From Phocaeicola_A sp964580305 (lineage in GTDB: Bacteria > Bacteroidota > Bacteroidia > Bacteroidales > Bacteroidaceae): DNA of 13,766 nucleotides. This document shows positions 1-7,300 of this stretch, piece after piece. The position numbers and the translations under genes are program-made. Each line of letters starts with the position of its first letter. The first letter of the stretch is position 1. The stretch is from the NCBI GenBank assembly GCA_964580305.1, contig CAZOKL010000058.1, forward strand, positions 1 through 13,766, written 5' to 3'. The notes under the pieces were generated by a model that saw only the letters and a list, made by a program, of their open reading frames with translations, was not told the DNA's origin and did not search any database.

Positions 1-27
1 ATCACCAAAGAAAGATGAAAATCGAAG

Positions 28-62
28 AAAATCCCTGATAACCAACAGTTATCGGGGATTTT
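28..62. terminator. Rho-independent terminator, probably of the gene upstream of the window
   Basis: A 15-bp stem (28-42 pairing with 48-62) encloses the 5-nt loop caaca. All positions pair, with one G-U wobble at 36. The right arm runs into five T on the + strand, and the left arm is preceded by an A-rich stretch, so it could also work on the other strand. No gene ends inside the window to the left, so it most likely closes a gene before position 1 and insulates the element that follows. Confidence 0.8.
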
Positions 63-100
63 TAGTTTCTACTCACCTCCCCTTTTTACGCAGAATACAG

Positions 101-164
101 CAACTTTCACAGGCCAATTCGGTGGAGTAAGATTCCGACCGAAAAAGTCCACCGAATAAAGTTG
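101..164. repeat. Interrupted inverted repeat upstream of the truncated integrase
   Basis: The 10-bp arm ATTCGGTGGA (117-126) is repeated exactly in inverse at 148-157. Directly outside it, CAACTTT (101-107) matches AAAGTTG (158-164) in inverse. The outer and inner arms touch on the right but are separated by 9 nt on the left. It precedes the remnant integrase gene, so it could be part of an attachment or control region. There is only a short T tract after it, so a terminator is less likely. Function not known. Confidence 0.55.
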
Positions 165-200
165 TTTTGCGTTGATACACATTATTTTGCGTAGTTACAC
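165..200. repeat. Tandem 16-bp imperfect direct repeats, candidate recombinase arm sites
   Basis: TTTTGCGTTGATACAC (165-180) and TTTTGCGTAGTTACAC (185-200) differ at two of 16 positions and recur with a 20-bp period. Related copies of the core, read in the other direction, are TTACGCAGAATA at 86-97 and TACGCAAAATAATG at 3521-3534. Short repeated sites near an integrase gene are usual for arm-type binding sites of integrative elements; assigning that role here is inference. Confidence 0.45.
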
Positions 201-216
201 TTTTGGCTTTGGGACT

Positions 217-224
217 TAATTTTG
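217..224 (+). promoter_or_regulatory. Bacteroides-type -7 box before the integrase remnant
   Basis: TAATTTTG matches the Bacteroides -7 consensus TAnnTTTG at every fixed position and lies 21 nt before the ATG at 246. No good -33 TTTG is found at the usual distance, so strength is uncertain. The box overlaps the TTG at 222, which argues against TTG as the start codon. Confidence 0.4.
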
Positions 225-245
225 CAAACAAAAAAGTATCAAGCC

Positions 246-974
246 ATGCAAAGAAACTATTTCTCGATTCTCTTCTTTATCAGAAGAACAAGACTGTTGA
301 AGAACGGTGAAGCACCTATCGGGCTGCGAATCACTGTAAATGGACAACGTGCCGAAATGCAAATCAAACGCAGCGTTGCCGAGGAGCGTTGGAACGCATC
401 CAAAGGATGTGTGATAGGAAAAGACCGGAAAGCACTGGAACTGAATCAGTATCTGGAATCTGTCAGGACGAAGATTTATCAGATACACCGCGAACTGCTG
501 CAAGACAGCAAACCTATTACGGCTTTTACCATTATACAAAAGTTCAATGGTGAGGGCGAAGCTCCTAAGATGCTCTTGGAGGTATTCCGTGAGCATAACA
601 AGAAGTACAGGGAACTCATAGACCGTGATTATGTGAAAGGTACGGTTTTGAGATATGAAAGGACTGTCCGCTATCTGGAAGAAATGCTTCAAAGCCAATA
701 CAATCTGAAAGATATTCCGTTAAAGGAACTGAGCCATGAATTCGTCCTAAACTTTGAACACTTTGTTAAGGTGCAAAGCTCCGCATACTTGCAGGTTCCC
801 AAGATTGCAGACCGTAAGCCTGTATTCGTTAGCCGTGAGGTGCGTGACAGGCTGGACGAGATTGTCCGCCGTCTCGGAGGCAGGGGTATGAGCGTGTCAG
901 GGTTGGTTGAGAATATCGCCCGTCAGCATTTCGCCACTTACGAAAACGGCATTGAGCAGTGGCGTAAATTGTAA
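246..974 (+). pseudogene. Chimeric remnant: tyrosine integrase N-terminal half fused to DUF3408 C-terminus
   Basis: Residues 1 to about 175 resemble the arm-type DNA-binding domain and the start of the SAM-like core-binding domain of Bacteroides conjugative-transposon integrases (opening MQRNYFSILFFIRRTRLL, then LKNGEAPIGLRITVNGQRAE). The match stops within the SAM-like domain, near FVLNFEHFVK. From about residue 180 the sequence becomes the C-terminal end of a DUF3408 mobilisation/transfer protein (FVSREVRDRLDEIVRRLGG, SVSGLVENIARQH, ending EQWRKL). The whole integrase catalytic domain (R, K, HxxR, Y) and the N-terminal part of DUF3408 are missing. The frame is open across the join, near nt 770-790, as expected for an internal deletion. 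I chose ATG 246 over TTG 222 because integrases of this family start there and TTG overlaps a -7 box. It probably has no recombinase activity, although a DNA-binding product could still be made. Confidence 0.75.
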
Positions 975-1034
975 TAATTAAGGTGATACCAATCGGAGTG
1001 TCTTTTCAGGGTGTTTCAATTATCCTATAACGAA

Positions 1035-1093
1035 GTTTGGAGGGAGCAAGTTTATGTTTCGGGCAGACCGAAACCACTTGTCCCGCTCCAAAC
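1035..1093. other. Large hairpin, candidate oriT of the mobilisation module
   Basis: An inner perfect stem GTTTCGG (1056-1062) / CCGAAAC (1068-1074) with a 5-nt loop is enclosed by longer imperfect arms: GTTTGGAGGGAGCAAGT (1035-1051) opposite ACTTGTCCCGCTCCAAAC (1076-1093), with few mismatches. It lies between the DUF3408 remnant and the relaxase remnant. Relaxase nick regions in Bacteroides mobilisable elements commonly sit beside mob genes and contain inverted repeats. The oriT role is inference; no nic site can be assigned by eye. Confidence 0.5.
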
Positions 1094-1138
1094 CTCGCAG
1101 GAGAGGCACATCCCGTTGGTCTATCTGCTGGCTATTAT

Positions 1139-1600
1139 ATGAAGACAGACCGTTTGCGTGAACCGGACAAGACGAGATACGAATTATACCAAATCTTGAA
1201 AACGGAAGTCGGAAGATGCAAGGGTTGGCACACCCTGCTTGAAAGATTGAAGCGGCAAGGTGTAGATGTACAGTTCAAGTGCAAGGGACATACAGATGAG
1301 ATTCAAGGTATAGTCTTTACCATGAACGGCTATCGTTTCAATGGCTCAAAGGTGAACAGGCAATTCAGTTACTCCAAGATTGATGCAGCATTGAGCCGTA
1401 ACAATTACGAAGAACGGCAGATGCAATCTCAACCGCAAACTAATCGGGAAGAAATAAGCCCTACCTCAAACAGTGGTAGTAGTCTTATTGAGGGATCTTT
1501 AGGCTTGTTCTCTTCAAGCAATATGCCGGAGGAAGAGCAGCCATACGACCCGTATCTGAAAAACAAGAAAAAGAAGAAACAACGTAAAATCAACTGGTAA
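1139..1600 (+). pseudogene. C-terminal remnant of a MobB-type relaxase
   Basis: From ATG 1139 the frame encodes 153 residues. They match the C-terminal part of Bacteroides relaxase/mobilisation nucleases, with the landmarks DKTRYELYQILKTEVGRC, WHTLLERLKRQGV, EIQGIVFTMNGYRFNGSKV and FSYSKIDAAL, then a low-complexity Ser/Glu linker and a Lys-rich end (KNKKKKKQRKINW). The N-terminal nuclease domain with its catalytic Tyr and His motifs, normally about 200 residues, is absent. The frame stays open back to TTG 1037, but that stretch reads through the hairpin at 1035-1093 and is not relaxase-like, so the sequence looks joined near 1120-1140 by a deletion. The stop is 2 nt before the next gene, as in intact mob operons. 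The product cannot nick DNA by itself. Confidence 0.75.
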
Positions 1601-1602
1601 TC

Positions 1603-2247
1603 ATGGCAGACAACAATGTTTTTATCCTCTTTGAGGAAATCAAGATCGCCTTAAAAGGCATAAACGGCAAGTTGGAGGAGTTGCCCAACGTAGTAAATCA
1701 ACAGTCGAAAGCCGGAGATAGCCAACAGAATTTATCTCCGATTAAGGATGTAATTATGGAAACAACGAAGGTTCAATCGGAAGATATTAAGGGCTTATTG
1801 GCAAGGCAATGGAAGGCATACGCACAGCTTTCTTCCGCGATTCTGCAACAATTAGACTCTATCAAGAAGTCGCAGGGTGAACAAGGTTTGCAACAGGAAC
1901 CGCAAGCACAAGTGCATATTCACAAACACAGCTTTGACATCAAGTCAAGCAAGGCCTTTTCTTTCGTTGTGGGTATTGGCGTGGTATGTGCTCTATCATT
2001 GTGGGGAAATATCGCGCAGTGGCAGTCCAAAAGGCAGTATGCCGATGATGCGTTGAAGTTCCGAGCCATCCGCTCTTGGGGCGGATGCAATGCGAATAAT
2101 GTACTTTGGCTGAACAAGGTGTTCGACCTGCACAGGGATGAGAAAGCCATCGAGTGGATACGGAAGCAGGCGGACGGGTATGAAACATCCCTGAAAGCCG
2201 TTGCTGACAGTCTGATGCAGGAGAGTATCCAATCAAAATCCGATTGA
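1603..2247 (+). CDS. Single-span membrane protein of the mobilisation operon, function unknown
   Basis: The 214-residue protein has a polar, Gln-rich N-terminal part (1-115) with likely helical segments, one hydrophobic span at about 118-137 (SFVVGIGVVCALSLWGNI), and a charged C-terminal part of about 75 residues with Trp pairs (AIRSWGG, VLWLNKVF, AIEWIRKQADG). There is no signal peptide. It starts 2 nt after the relaxase remnant and ends 1 nt before the recombinase gene, so the three were probably cotranscribed. Small proteins of this layout follow relaxase genes in Bacteroides mobilisable elements; I know no established role for them. It appears intact, unlike its upstream neighbours. Confidence 0.7.
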   Translation: MADNNVFILFEEIKIALKGINGKLEELPNVVNQQSKAGDSQQNLSPIKDVIMETTKVQSEDIKGLLARQWKAYAQLSSAILQQLDSIKKSQGEQGLQQEPQAQVHIHKHSFDIKSSKAFSFVVGIGVVCALSLWGNIAQWQSKRQYADDALKFRAIRSWGGCNANNVLWLNKVFDLHRDEKAIEWIRKQADGYETSLKAVADSLMQESIQSKSD

Positions 2248-2248
2248 T

Positions 2249-3457
2249 ATGGCATCGGTAAAGGTCAAGTTTCGCCCATCCACCGTGGACGGCAGGGAGG
2301 GCACACTATACTATCAGGTCATCCACAACCGTGTGGTCAGACAGATATATACCGACTATAAACTTTTCGCTTCGGAATGGGACTGCCATTCCGAAACGGT
2401 TGTCTTACATCATATATCGACAGGACAAGAGCGGAACAAGTATCTGCTTTCAATCGGTTCACGTATCAAGTGGGATAAGGACAGGCTGAACAAAATCATA
2501 CATACGTTATCCCAGGCCGGTACATTTGTAACGGATGATATAGTCATGCGCTTTCATGGCAACAGGCAAGAACTGTCCTTTAACGCTTACATCAGCCAGC
2601 AGATAGCGAGACTGAAACGTTTGGGGAAGATACGCACCTCGGAGACTTATACAGCCGCCCTCAGAAGTTTCAGCGGTTTTATGAATGATACAGAGGTTCT
2701 GTTTAACCAACTTAATGCGGATTTGTTTGCGGAATACGAGGCTTATTTGAAAGGCAGGGGAAACACGCCCAACACCATATCCTTCTATATGCGTATTCTG
2801 AAAGCAGTCTATAACCGTGCGGTGGAGAACGGATTGACCGAGCAACGGTATCCGTTCAAGTCTGTTTATACGGGAGTGGAGAAAACCATGAAACGAGCCT
2901 TATCGCTCAATGATATCAGGCGTATCAAAGGGCTTGACTTGTCATTGAAACCCAACCTTGACTATGCCCGTGATATGTTCCTGCTCTGTTTCTACACAAG
3001 GGGAATGTCGTTCATTGACATGGCTTATCTGAGAAAGAAGGATTTGCAGAATGGCACACTTTCCTATCGCAGACGTAAGACGGGACAACAACTGTTCATC
3101 AAATGGGAAAAGTGTATGCAAGGGATTCTTGACAAATATCCGGTAAACGAAACGGAATACCTCTTACCTATCATTACAAGACGTGATGAAGATTATCGGA
3201 AACAATACGCCAACGAACTTCACCAAGTGAACCATCTATTGAAGAAAATCGGAAAGCTGCTGGATTTGCCAATACCCCTGACGATGTATGTCGCGCGCCA
3301 TTCGTGGGCAAGTATCGCCAAAAGCCGTAATGTGCCTATCTCTGTCATCAGTGAAGGCATGGGACATGATTCTGAGAACACTACGCAGATTTATCTTGCA
3401 TCGTTAGATACCACTGTGGTAGATAAAGCCAATAAGAAAATACTGGATTTGCTGTGA
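2249..3457 (+). CDS. Tyrosine recombinase (integrase/invertase family), apparently intact
   Basis: The 402-residue protein has the usual three parts: an N-terminal arm-type DNA-binding domain (about 1-100), a SAM-like core-binding domain (about 108-205) and a catalytic domain (about 215-402). Visible catalytic residues are Arg251 (FYTRGMSFIDMAYL), Lys277 (RRRKTGQ), Arg350 in YVARHSWAS, His373 (MGHDSENTTQIY) and the nucleophile Tyr382. The first His of HxxR is Tyr347 here, as is common in Bacteroidetes members. The length is normal and no lesion is seen. It starts 1 nt after the preceding stop, so it is translated as part of the mob operon. Substrates could be the attachment sites of the element it ends, or the inverted repeat starting 32 nt after its stop codon; adjacency to that repeat is typical of Bacteroides DNA invertases. 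Sequence alone does not separate integrase from invertase. Confidence 0.9.
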   Translation: MASVKVKFRPSTVDGREGTLYYQVIHNRVVRQIYTDYKLFASEWDCHSETVVLHHISTGQERNKYLLSIGSRIKWDKDRLNKIIHTLSQAGTFVTDDIVMRFHGNRQELSFNAYISQQIARLKRLGKIRTSETYTAALRSFSGFMNDTEVLFNQLNADLFAEYEAYLKGRGNTPNTISFYMRILKAVYNRAVENGLTEQRYPFKSVYTGVEKTMKRALSLNDIRRIKGLDLSLKPNLDYARDMFLLCFYTRGMSFIDMAYLRKKDLQNGTLSYRRRKTGQQLFIKWEKCMQGILDKYPVNETEYLLPIITRRDEDYRKQYANELHQVNHLLKKIGKLLDLPIPLTMYVARHSWASIAKSRNVPISVISEGMGHDSENTTQIYLASLDTTVVDKANKKILDLL

Positions 3458-3513
3458 AGCTATGGATATTTAGCGAATCTGTCCAACGCTTGCCAAGAGA
3501 CGGATATTATAAT

Positions 3514-3534
3514 GCAAAGTTACGCAAAATAATG
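3514..3534. other. CTnDOT-like attachment core followed by an arm-type repeat; also a leftward -7 box
   Basis: GCAAAGTTAC (3514-3523) is the reverse complement of GTAACTTTGC, fitting the GTAnnTTTGC core known for CTnDOT-type integrases. It overlaps TACGCAAAATAATG (3521-3534), which is an exact 14-bp inverse copy of 180-193. The same bases read on the - strand as TAACTTTG (3515-3522), a perfect Bacteroides -7 box pointing left, away from the operon. A matching -33 TTTG is not evident. It may be an attachment site, a promoter now facing the wrong way, or both. Confidence 0.4.
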
Positions 3535-3579
3535 ATTATTAGGTCATAAAATACTGAAAATCTTGTCTATTGCCATGCT

Positions 3580-3608
3580 TTTGTTTTGCAATAAAAACCG
3601 TATGTTTT
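3580..3608 (+). promoter_or_regulatory. Possible rightward promoter for the tubulin-like operon
   Basis: TTTG (3580-3583) and TATGTTTT (3601-3608) resemble the Bacteroides -33 TTTG and -7 TAnnTTTG elements, but the last -7 base is T rather than G and the spacing of 17 nt is slightly short. It lies inside the segment bounded by the 16-bp inverted repeats, so inversion would redirect it. TATGTTTT is also mirrored by AAAACATA at 3632-3639, forming an operator-like dyad. It is the best rightward candidate by eye but weak. Confidence 0.3.
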
Positions 3609-3718
3609 ACAATAGTTATCCATATAAGAGCAAAACATAACTCTATATCAAAAAGATAAGAAGGCTCGTCCGTCTCTTGGCAAGAGATAGAGGACTAAAA
3701 CAGTAGAATATAATATGT

Positions 3719-4339
3719 ATGGGAGCTCTGTTTAACATATTAATACATTCATTGGGCAGTATTTTCTTAGGCGTTTTCATTGCTGTTGCAGGTGTTGCCC
3801 TCATGTTTTTCATTATCCACTCATGGTGGCGGAATTCTAATTTTACCCCCTTGAGTTTTCTTGTTGCGTTTATCTTATTTTGCTTACTTAGTTTTCAAGC
3901 CATACTCATATGTGGTGCGATGACAATAAAAGCGTATAGTGATGATGTAAAGCACACAATCAATGAAATGGTAAACCAAGTACCTTCAGATATGCAACTT
4001 TCATCCGAAGATGCTCAAGTAATATTGGATCAGATAAACAATGAGTTTCCGATAGTAGGATATTATGTAAACAGAGTTGAATCCTGGGGAAATACACCTA
4101 CTACAATAGCGAAGTCATTAGCAGATGCTCTACATCAATACTTAAATTGGTTCATTCTGCGCAGGCTAGGATGGTGTTTGCTATTTATTATATGTGGTGC
4201 GGCGGCTGTCATCAACACCATTTCCAGAAAGAACAGAAATGAAAAATCTCCAAGGCATACATATAAGCGTCTGAACACCAGAAATGGACATCGAACATCC
4301 AGAACTAGGAGTAGGAAAAATCGGACTTTCTCAAATTGA
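3719..4339 (+). CDS. Three-span inner-membrane protein with a highly basic C-terminal tail
   Basis: First gene of the operon; not recognised as a named family. The 206-residue product has hydrophobic spans at about 11-33 (IFLGVFIAVAGVALMFFII), 46-70 (FLVAFILFCLLSFQAILICG) and 147-168 (LGWCLLFIICGAAAVIN). A soluble loop of about 75 residues (71-146) follows span 2. The last 38 residues are very rich in Arg, Lys, His, Thr and Ser. By the positive-inside rule the tail should be cytoplasmic and the 71-146 loop periplasmic. The tail could contact an acidic partner, nucleic acid or lipid head groups; contact with the tubulin-like protein encoded 22 nt downstream is a guess from gene order. Start: ATG 3719; another ATG at 3715 is in a frame that stops after a few codons. 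Confidence 0.75.
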   Translation: MGALFNILIHSLGSIFLGVFIAVAGVALMFFIIHSWWRNSNFTPLSFLVAFILFCLLSFQAILICGAMTIKAYSDDVKHTINEMVNQVPSDMQLSSEDAQVILDQINNEFPIVGYYVNRVESWGNTPTTIAKSLADALHQYLNWFILRRLGWCLLFIICGAAAVINTISRKNRNEKSPRHTYKRLNTRNGHRTSRTRSRKNRTFSN

Positions 4340-4361
4340 TTAAAATTAAAGTTATCATATT

Positions 4362-7300
4362 ATGGCAAATGCAATTTTTTCCAATGGAAACCATATTTTA
4401 GTAGGTTTAGGTGGAACAGGAGGGAAAATTCTGAAAGCATTCAAAATGCGTATGTTTGAAGAGTTTCCGGCTCAGGAAGAGAGAGACAAACAACCTGTAT
4501 CTCTTTTATATGTAGACTCTACTGATGAAATGATGCCTAAAGATGGCAAAGCCCGTCCTGATTTCCGTGTAATGGGGCAGGATGCTTCTTTTACCCAAAA
4601 TGAGTTCCTTAACATCAAAGCAGTGGATGTTGAGCACATACTAAATCATATAAACAATTATCCAGCAATCAGAAGTATTGTGGATAATGTAGAATCTGTT
4701 CGTAGTGCTATTGGGGCACTTGGTCAAGCTGCCGGGCAAAAGCGACGTGCAGGTCGTTTGCTATTTGCTGCAAATGCAGTCGGATTTGTAAATAGTATAC
4801 GTGATGCCTATGCTCGTTGCGAGCAACGTTCTGGAGATTCTTCCAGATTGAATATACATATTTTTGCAGGTCTTTGTGGCGGTACAGGTTCAGGTTCTAT
4901 TGTGGATGTAATCGTGCAAACGCGTAAGACCTTTCCGAACTCATATATTAATGTCTATGCCATGATTCCGGAAATGAATCTTCCTAAAGCTGATATGGAT
5001 CAAGGGCGATATTATCAAAATGGTTATGCCGCTGTCAACGAACTTAACGCCCTGCAAAGCGGTCGTTGGTATCCACAAGATGTGACTGGAAATGGTCCGG
5101 CACATTATTATAACGACCGTATAAAGGGAGTAGCGAATGGCGTAACTATATATAGTAATGTAAACGAAAACGGACTTACCGTTAATTCTCTAACAGAATT
5201 ACCGAAAGTAGTGAGTGATTATGTCTTTGCCCGAATTTTCTTAATTAACGAAGAAGATGAGATCAATTCTGATATCATTCGTGCGTACAATTTTGAAAAC
5301 ATGGATGATTTCGCTCTTGAATATGACGAAACGGCTAATCCGGACGACAAGGGACGTATTCCTATAGCTCGTACCAAAAAAGTTTGCTCTTTTGGTATCA
5401 AGCGTGTAATGTATCCAGAACTTAGAGTTTTAAAACATATTACTTATACGGTTGGTGAAAGTGTTCTTTACCAGTTCAAGTATAATAATTGGCGAGAAAA
5501 TCAAGGTTTCGTTAACGAAGAACGGAATAAGGACTATCGTGCAGAATATTTGAATAAGGATAATTTAACAAAGTGGATGCTTGACGAACATCACCTGACA
5601 TTAGAACAAAAAATATTAGAGACAGATACGGATTATCCTAAATTCAACGATTATTGGCATGATAAAGCTATGCTCTATGCCGAGGAGGCTAAAAAGGCTG
5701 ATTGTCCTTTAAATGAATTGGACAATATCATGAGCGATTCTTTTGAACGATTTTTCCGGGAAGACGGCGTTGTTACTTATTTCTATGGAAAGGAACGTGC
5801 TATCCCCGAAATGGCTAAAGAAGTTCGTCGTGTAATTGAACAAGACTTATTTGAGAAATGGCATTTAGGTGATGTGTCTATTGTAGAACTTCAAAAGGTG
5901 TCTAAGTTATTGTTAGAACGTATGGCGGAAATCCGCACGGAACTTGATGCCCGATTTAAAGAGGAAACAGAAACCTATGAAGAATGTGACGGAGCACGTG
6001 TAGATAACGTTGAAGAGTGGAGTCGTCTAGGTATCTTGCAACGTATGGTGGGTGCAGGTGCACGTCGTTATGGTGATCACCAAAACATTCTAATAGACTA
6101 TTATACATCAAAGACAATGCGTGTCGCTCTTGATTTTGCAAAGAAATTGGCAGCAAAAATCTTTGTTGAACTGGGCAAGATGAGTGCGGATATTTCCATG
6201 TTTGGTCAGAAAATCAATGAAGCCATAGAAGAAACAGAACGTCTTATCACTGCCCAGCGTAAAATAAACAAAGGGCTTGAAGATATGAAGGGAGCCATCG
6301 TGGAAGTAAGCGAAGAAGAAGCGATGAAAGAATTCGAGGTAGATATTAAAATCGACAAGGTGAATATGCCCAATATAGCTCGTCAGTTACGTGATGCTAT
6401 TTTGCCTCAAGGCGATTTTGTAAACTTTGGCAATTTGGCTAATAACATCTCAGTAGATGAGATTAAAGACGCATTCGATGTAAAGCTTTCGCAGATAGTG
6501 AAAACGAAACACGATGAAAAAGCTGATTCTGATAACAAGGTGTTGGGACTTAATATACTTACTCAACTTCGCCAGAAACTGAAAACAGATGATGACATCA
6601 AGGCCTTCGCATCAAAAATTGTTACTCAGAGTGGCGTGTATCTGATTTTGAACAACGATCAGATACAATTGCACTTGCGTAATAATGAAGGTAACCTGAG
6701 TCCTACCAATCCCGCCAGTATCAATAAAAAGACCATTTTAGTTTCCATTCCTTCACCTGACGACAATATATTGTTAAAAGGTTTTGCCGACAAACTGGAA
6801 ACTGCATTTAAGAATTCATTCAATCAAAGTACTGCACGTACCACTATTGTGGTAAATCGTAAGAGCACACGTAAAGATGAACTTTCTATCATAACAGTTT
6901 CTTATTGTTTTCCGATGCGTGCGATTGATTGGATGAATCCCTACAAACAACGTTATGAAAACTTCCTGAATACAGGCAATGGAGTAACTGATGAAGGAAA
7001 TGCTATTCTCTTGCATAGCGAGGGACTTGGTCAGCAATACCCTTCACTCTTTGCTGTGGACAATGCAGAAGAAATTGCAGCAAAGGCAGCCAAAGATACT
7101 CAAATGGCGATTCAACCTACTTTGATACAGCAACCTCAAACAAACAGTGGAGTTGGCATGCCACCACCTCCCAATGCACCTATTATACCTCCTATTCCAC
7201 CTGTCGAACCGGAAATTAAAGTCATGTTGTATGTAGGCGGGCAACAATATGGTCCTTTCAATAGGGATATGTGCACCCAAATGGTTAAAACCGGGCAGCT

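Larger units (their letters stand above)
3489..3684. repeat. 16-bp inverted repeat pair bounding a putative invertible promoter segment
   Basis: CTTGCCAAGAGACGGA at 3489-3504 is present exactly in inverse as TCCGTCTCTTGGCAAG at 3669-3684, enclosing 164 bp of AT-rich noncoding DNA. The right copy sits in a perfect local dyad, TCTCTTG-G-CAAGAGA (3673-3687), which would suit two recombinase half-sites. A tyrosine recombinase gene ends 31 nt to the left and an operon starts 35 nt to the right. Invertible promoters in Bacteroides have this size, repeat length and position next to tyrosine recombinases; that this segment inverts is inference. Confidence 0.6.

Noticed and set aside
165..200. Tandem repeats as a CRISPR array
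   Set aside because: Only two imperfect 16-bp copies with a 4-bp gap; there are no spacers of normal length and no cas genes.
216..698. A 160-residue open frame on the - strand
   Set aside because: It lies opposite the integrase remnant, has no recognisable domain, and its composition is that of an antisense shadow.
1037..1138. N-terminal extension of the relaxase remnant from TTG 1037
   Set aside because: The extension reads through the large hairpin and is not relaxase-like; family similarity starts just after ATG 1139.
1920..2255. Several open frames on the - strand opposite the mob membrane protein
   Set aside because: They overlap each other and an intact + strand gene, with no motifs or export signals.
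3489..3684. The inverted repeat pair as insertion-sequence ends
   Set aside because: Only 164 bp lie between the arms, with no transposase gene and no target duplication seen; a MITE is possible but the adjacent recombinase favours inversion.
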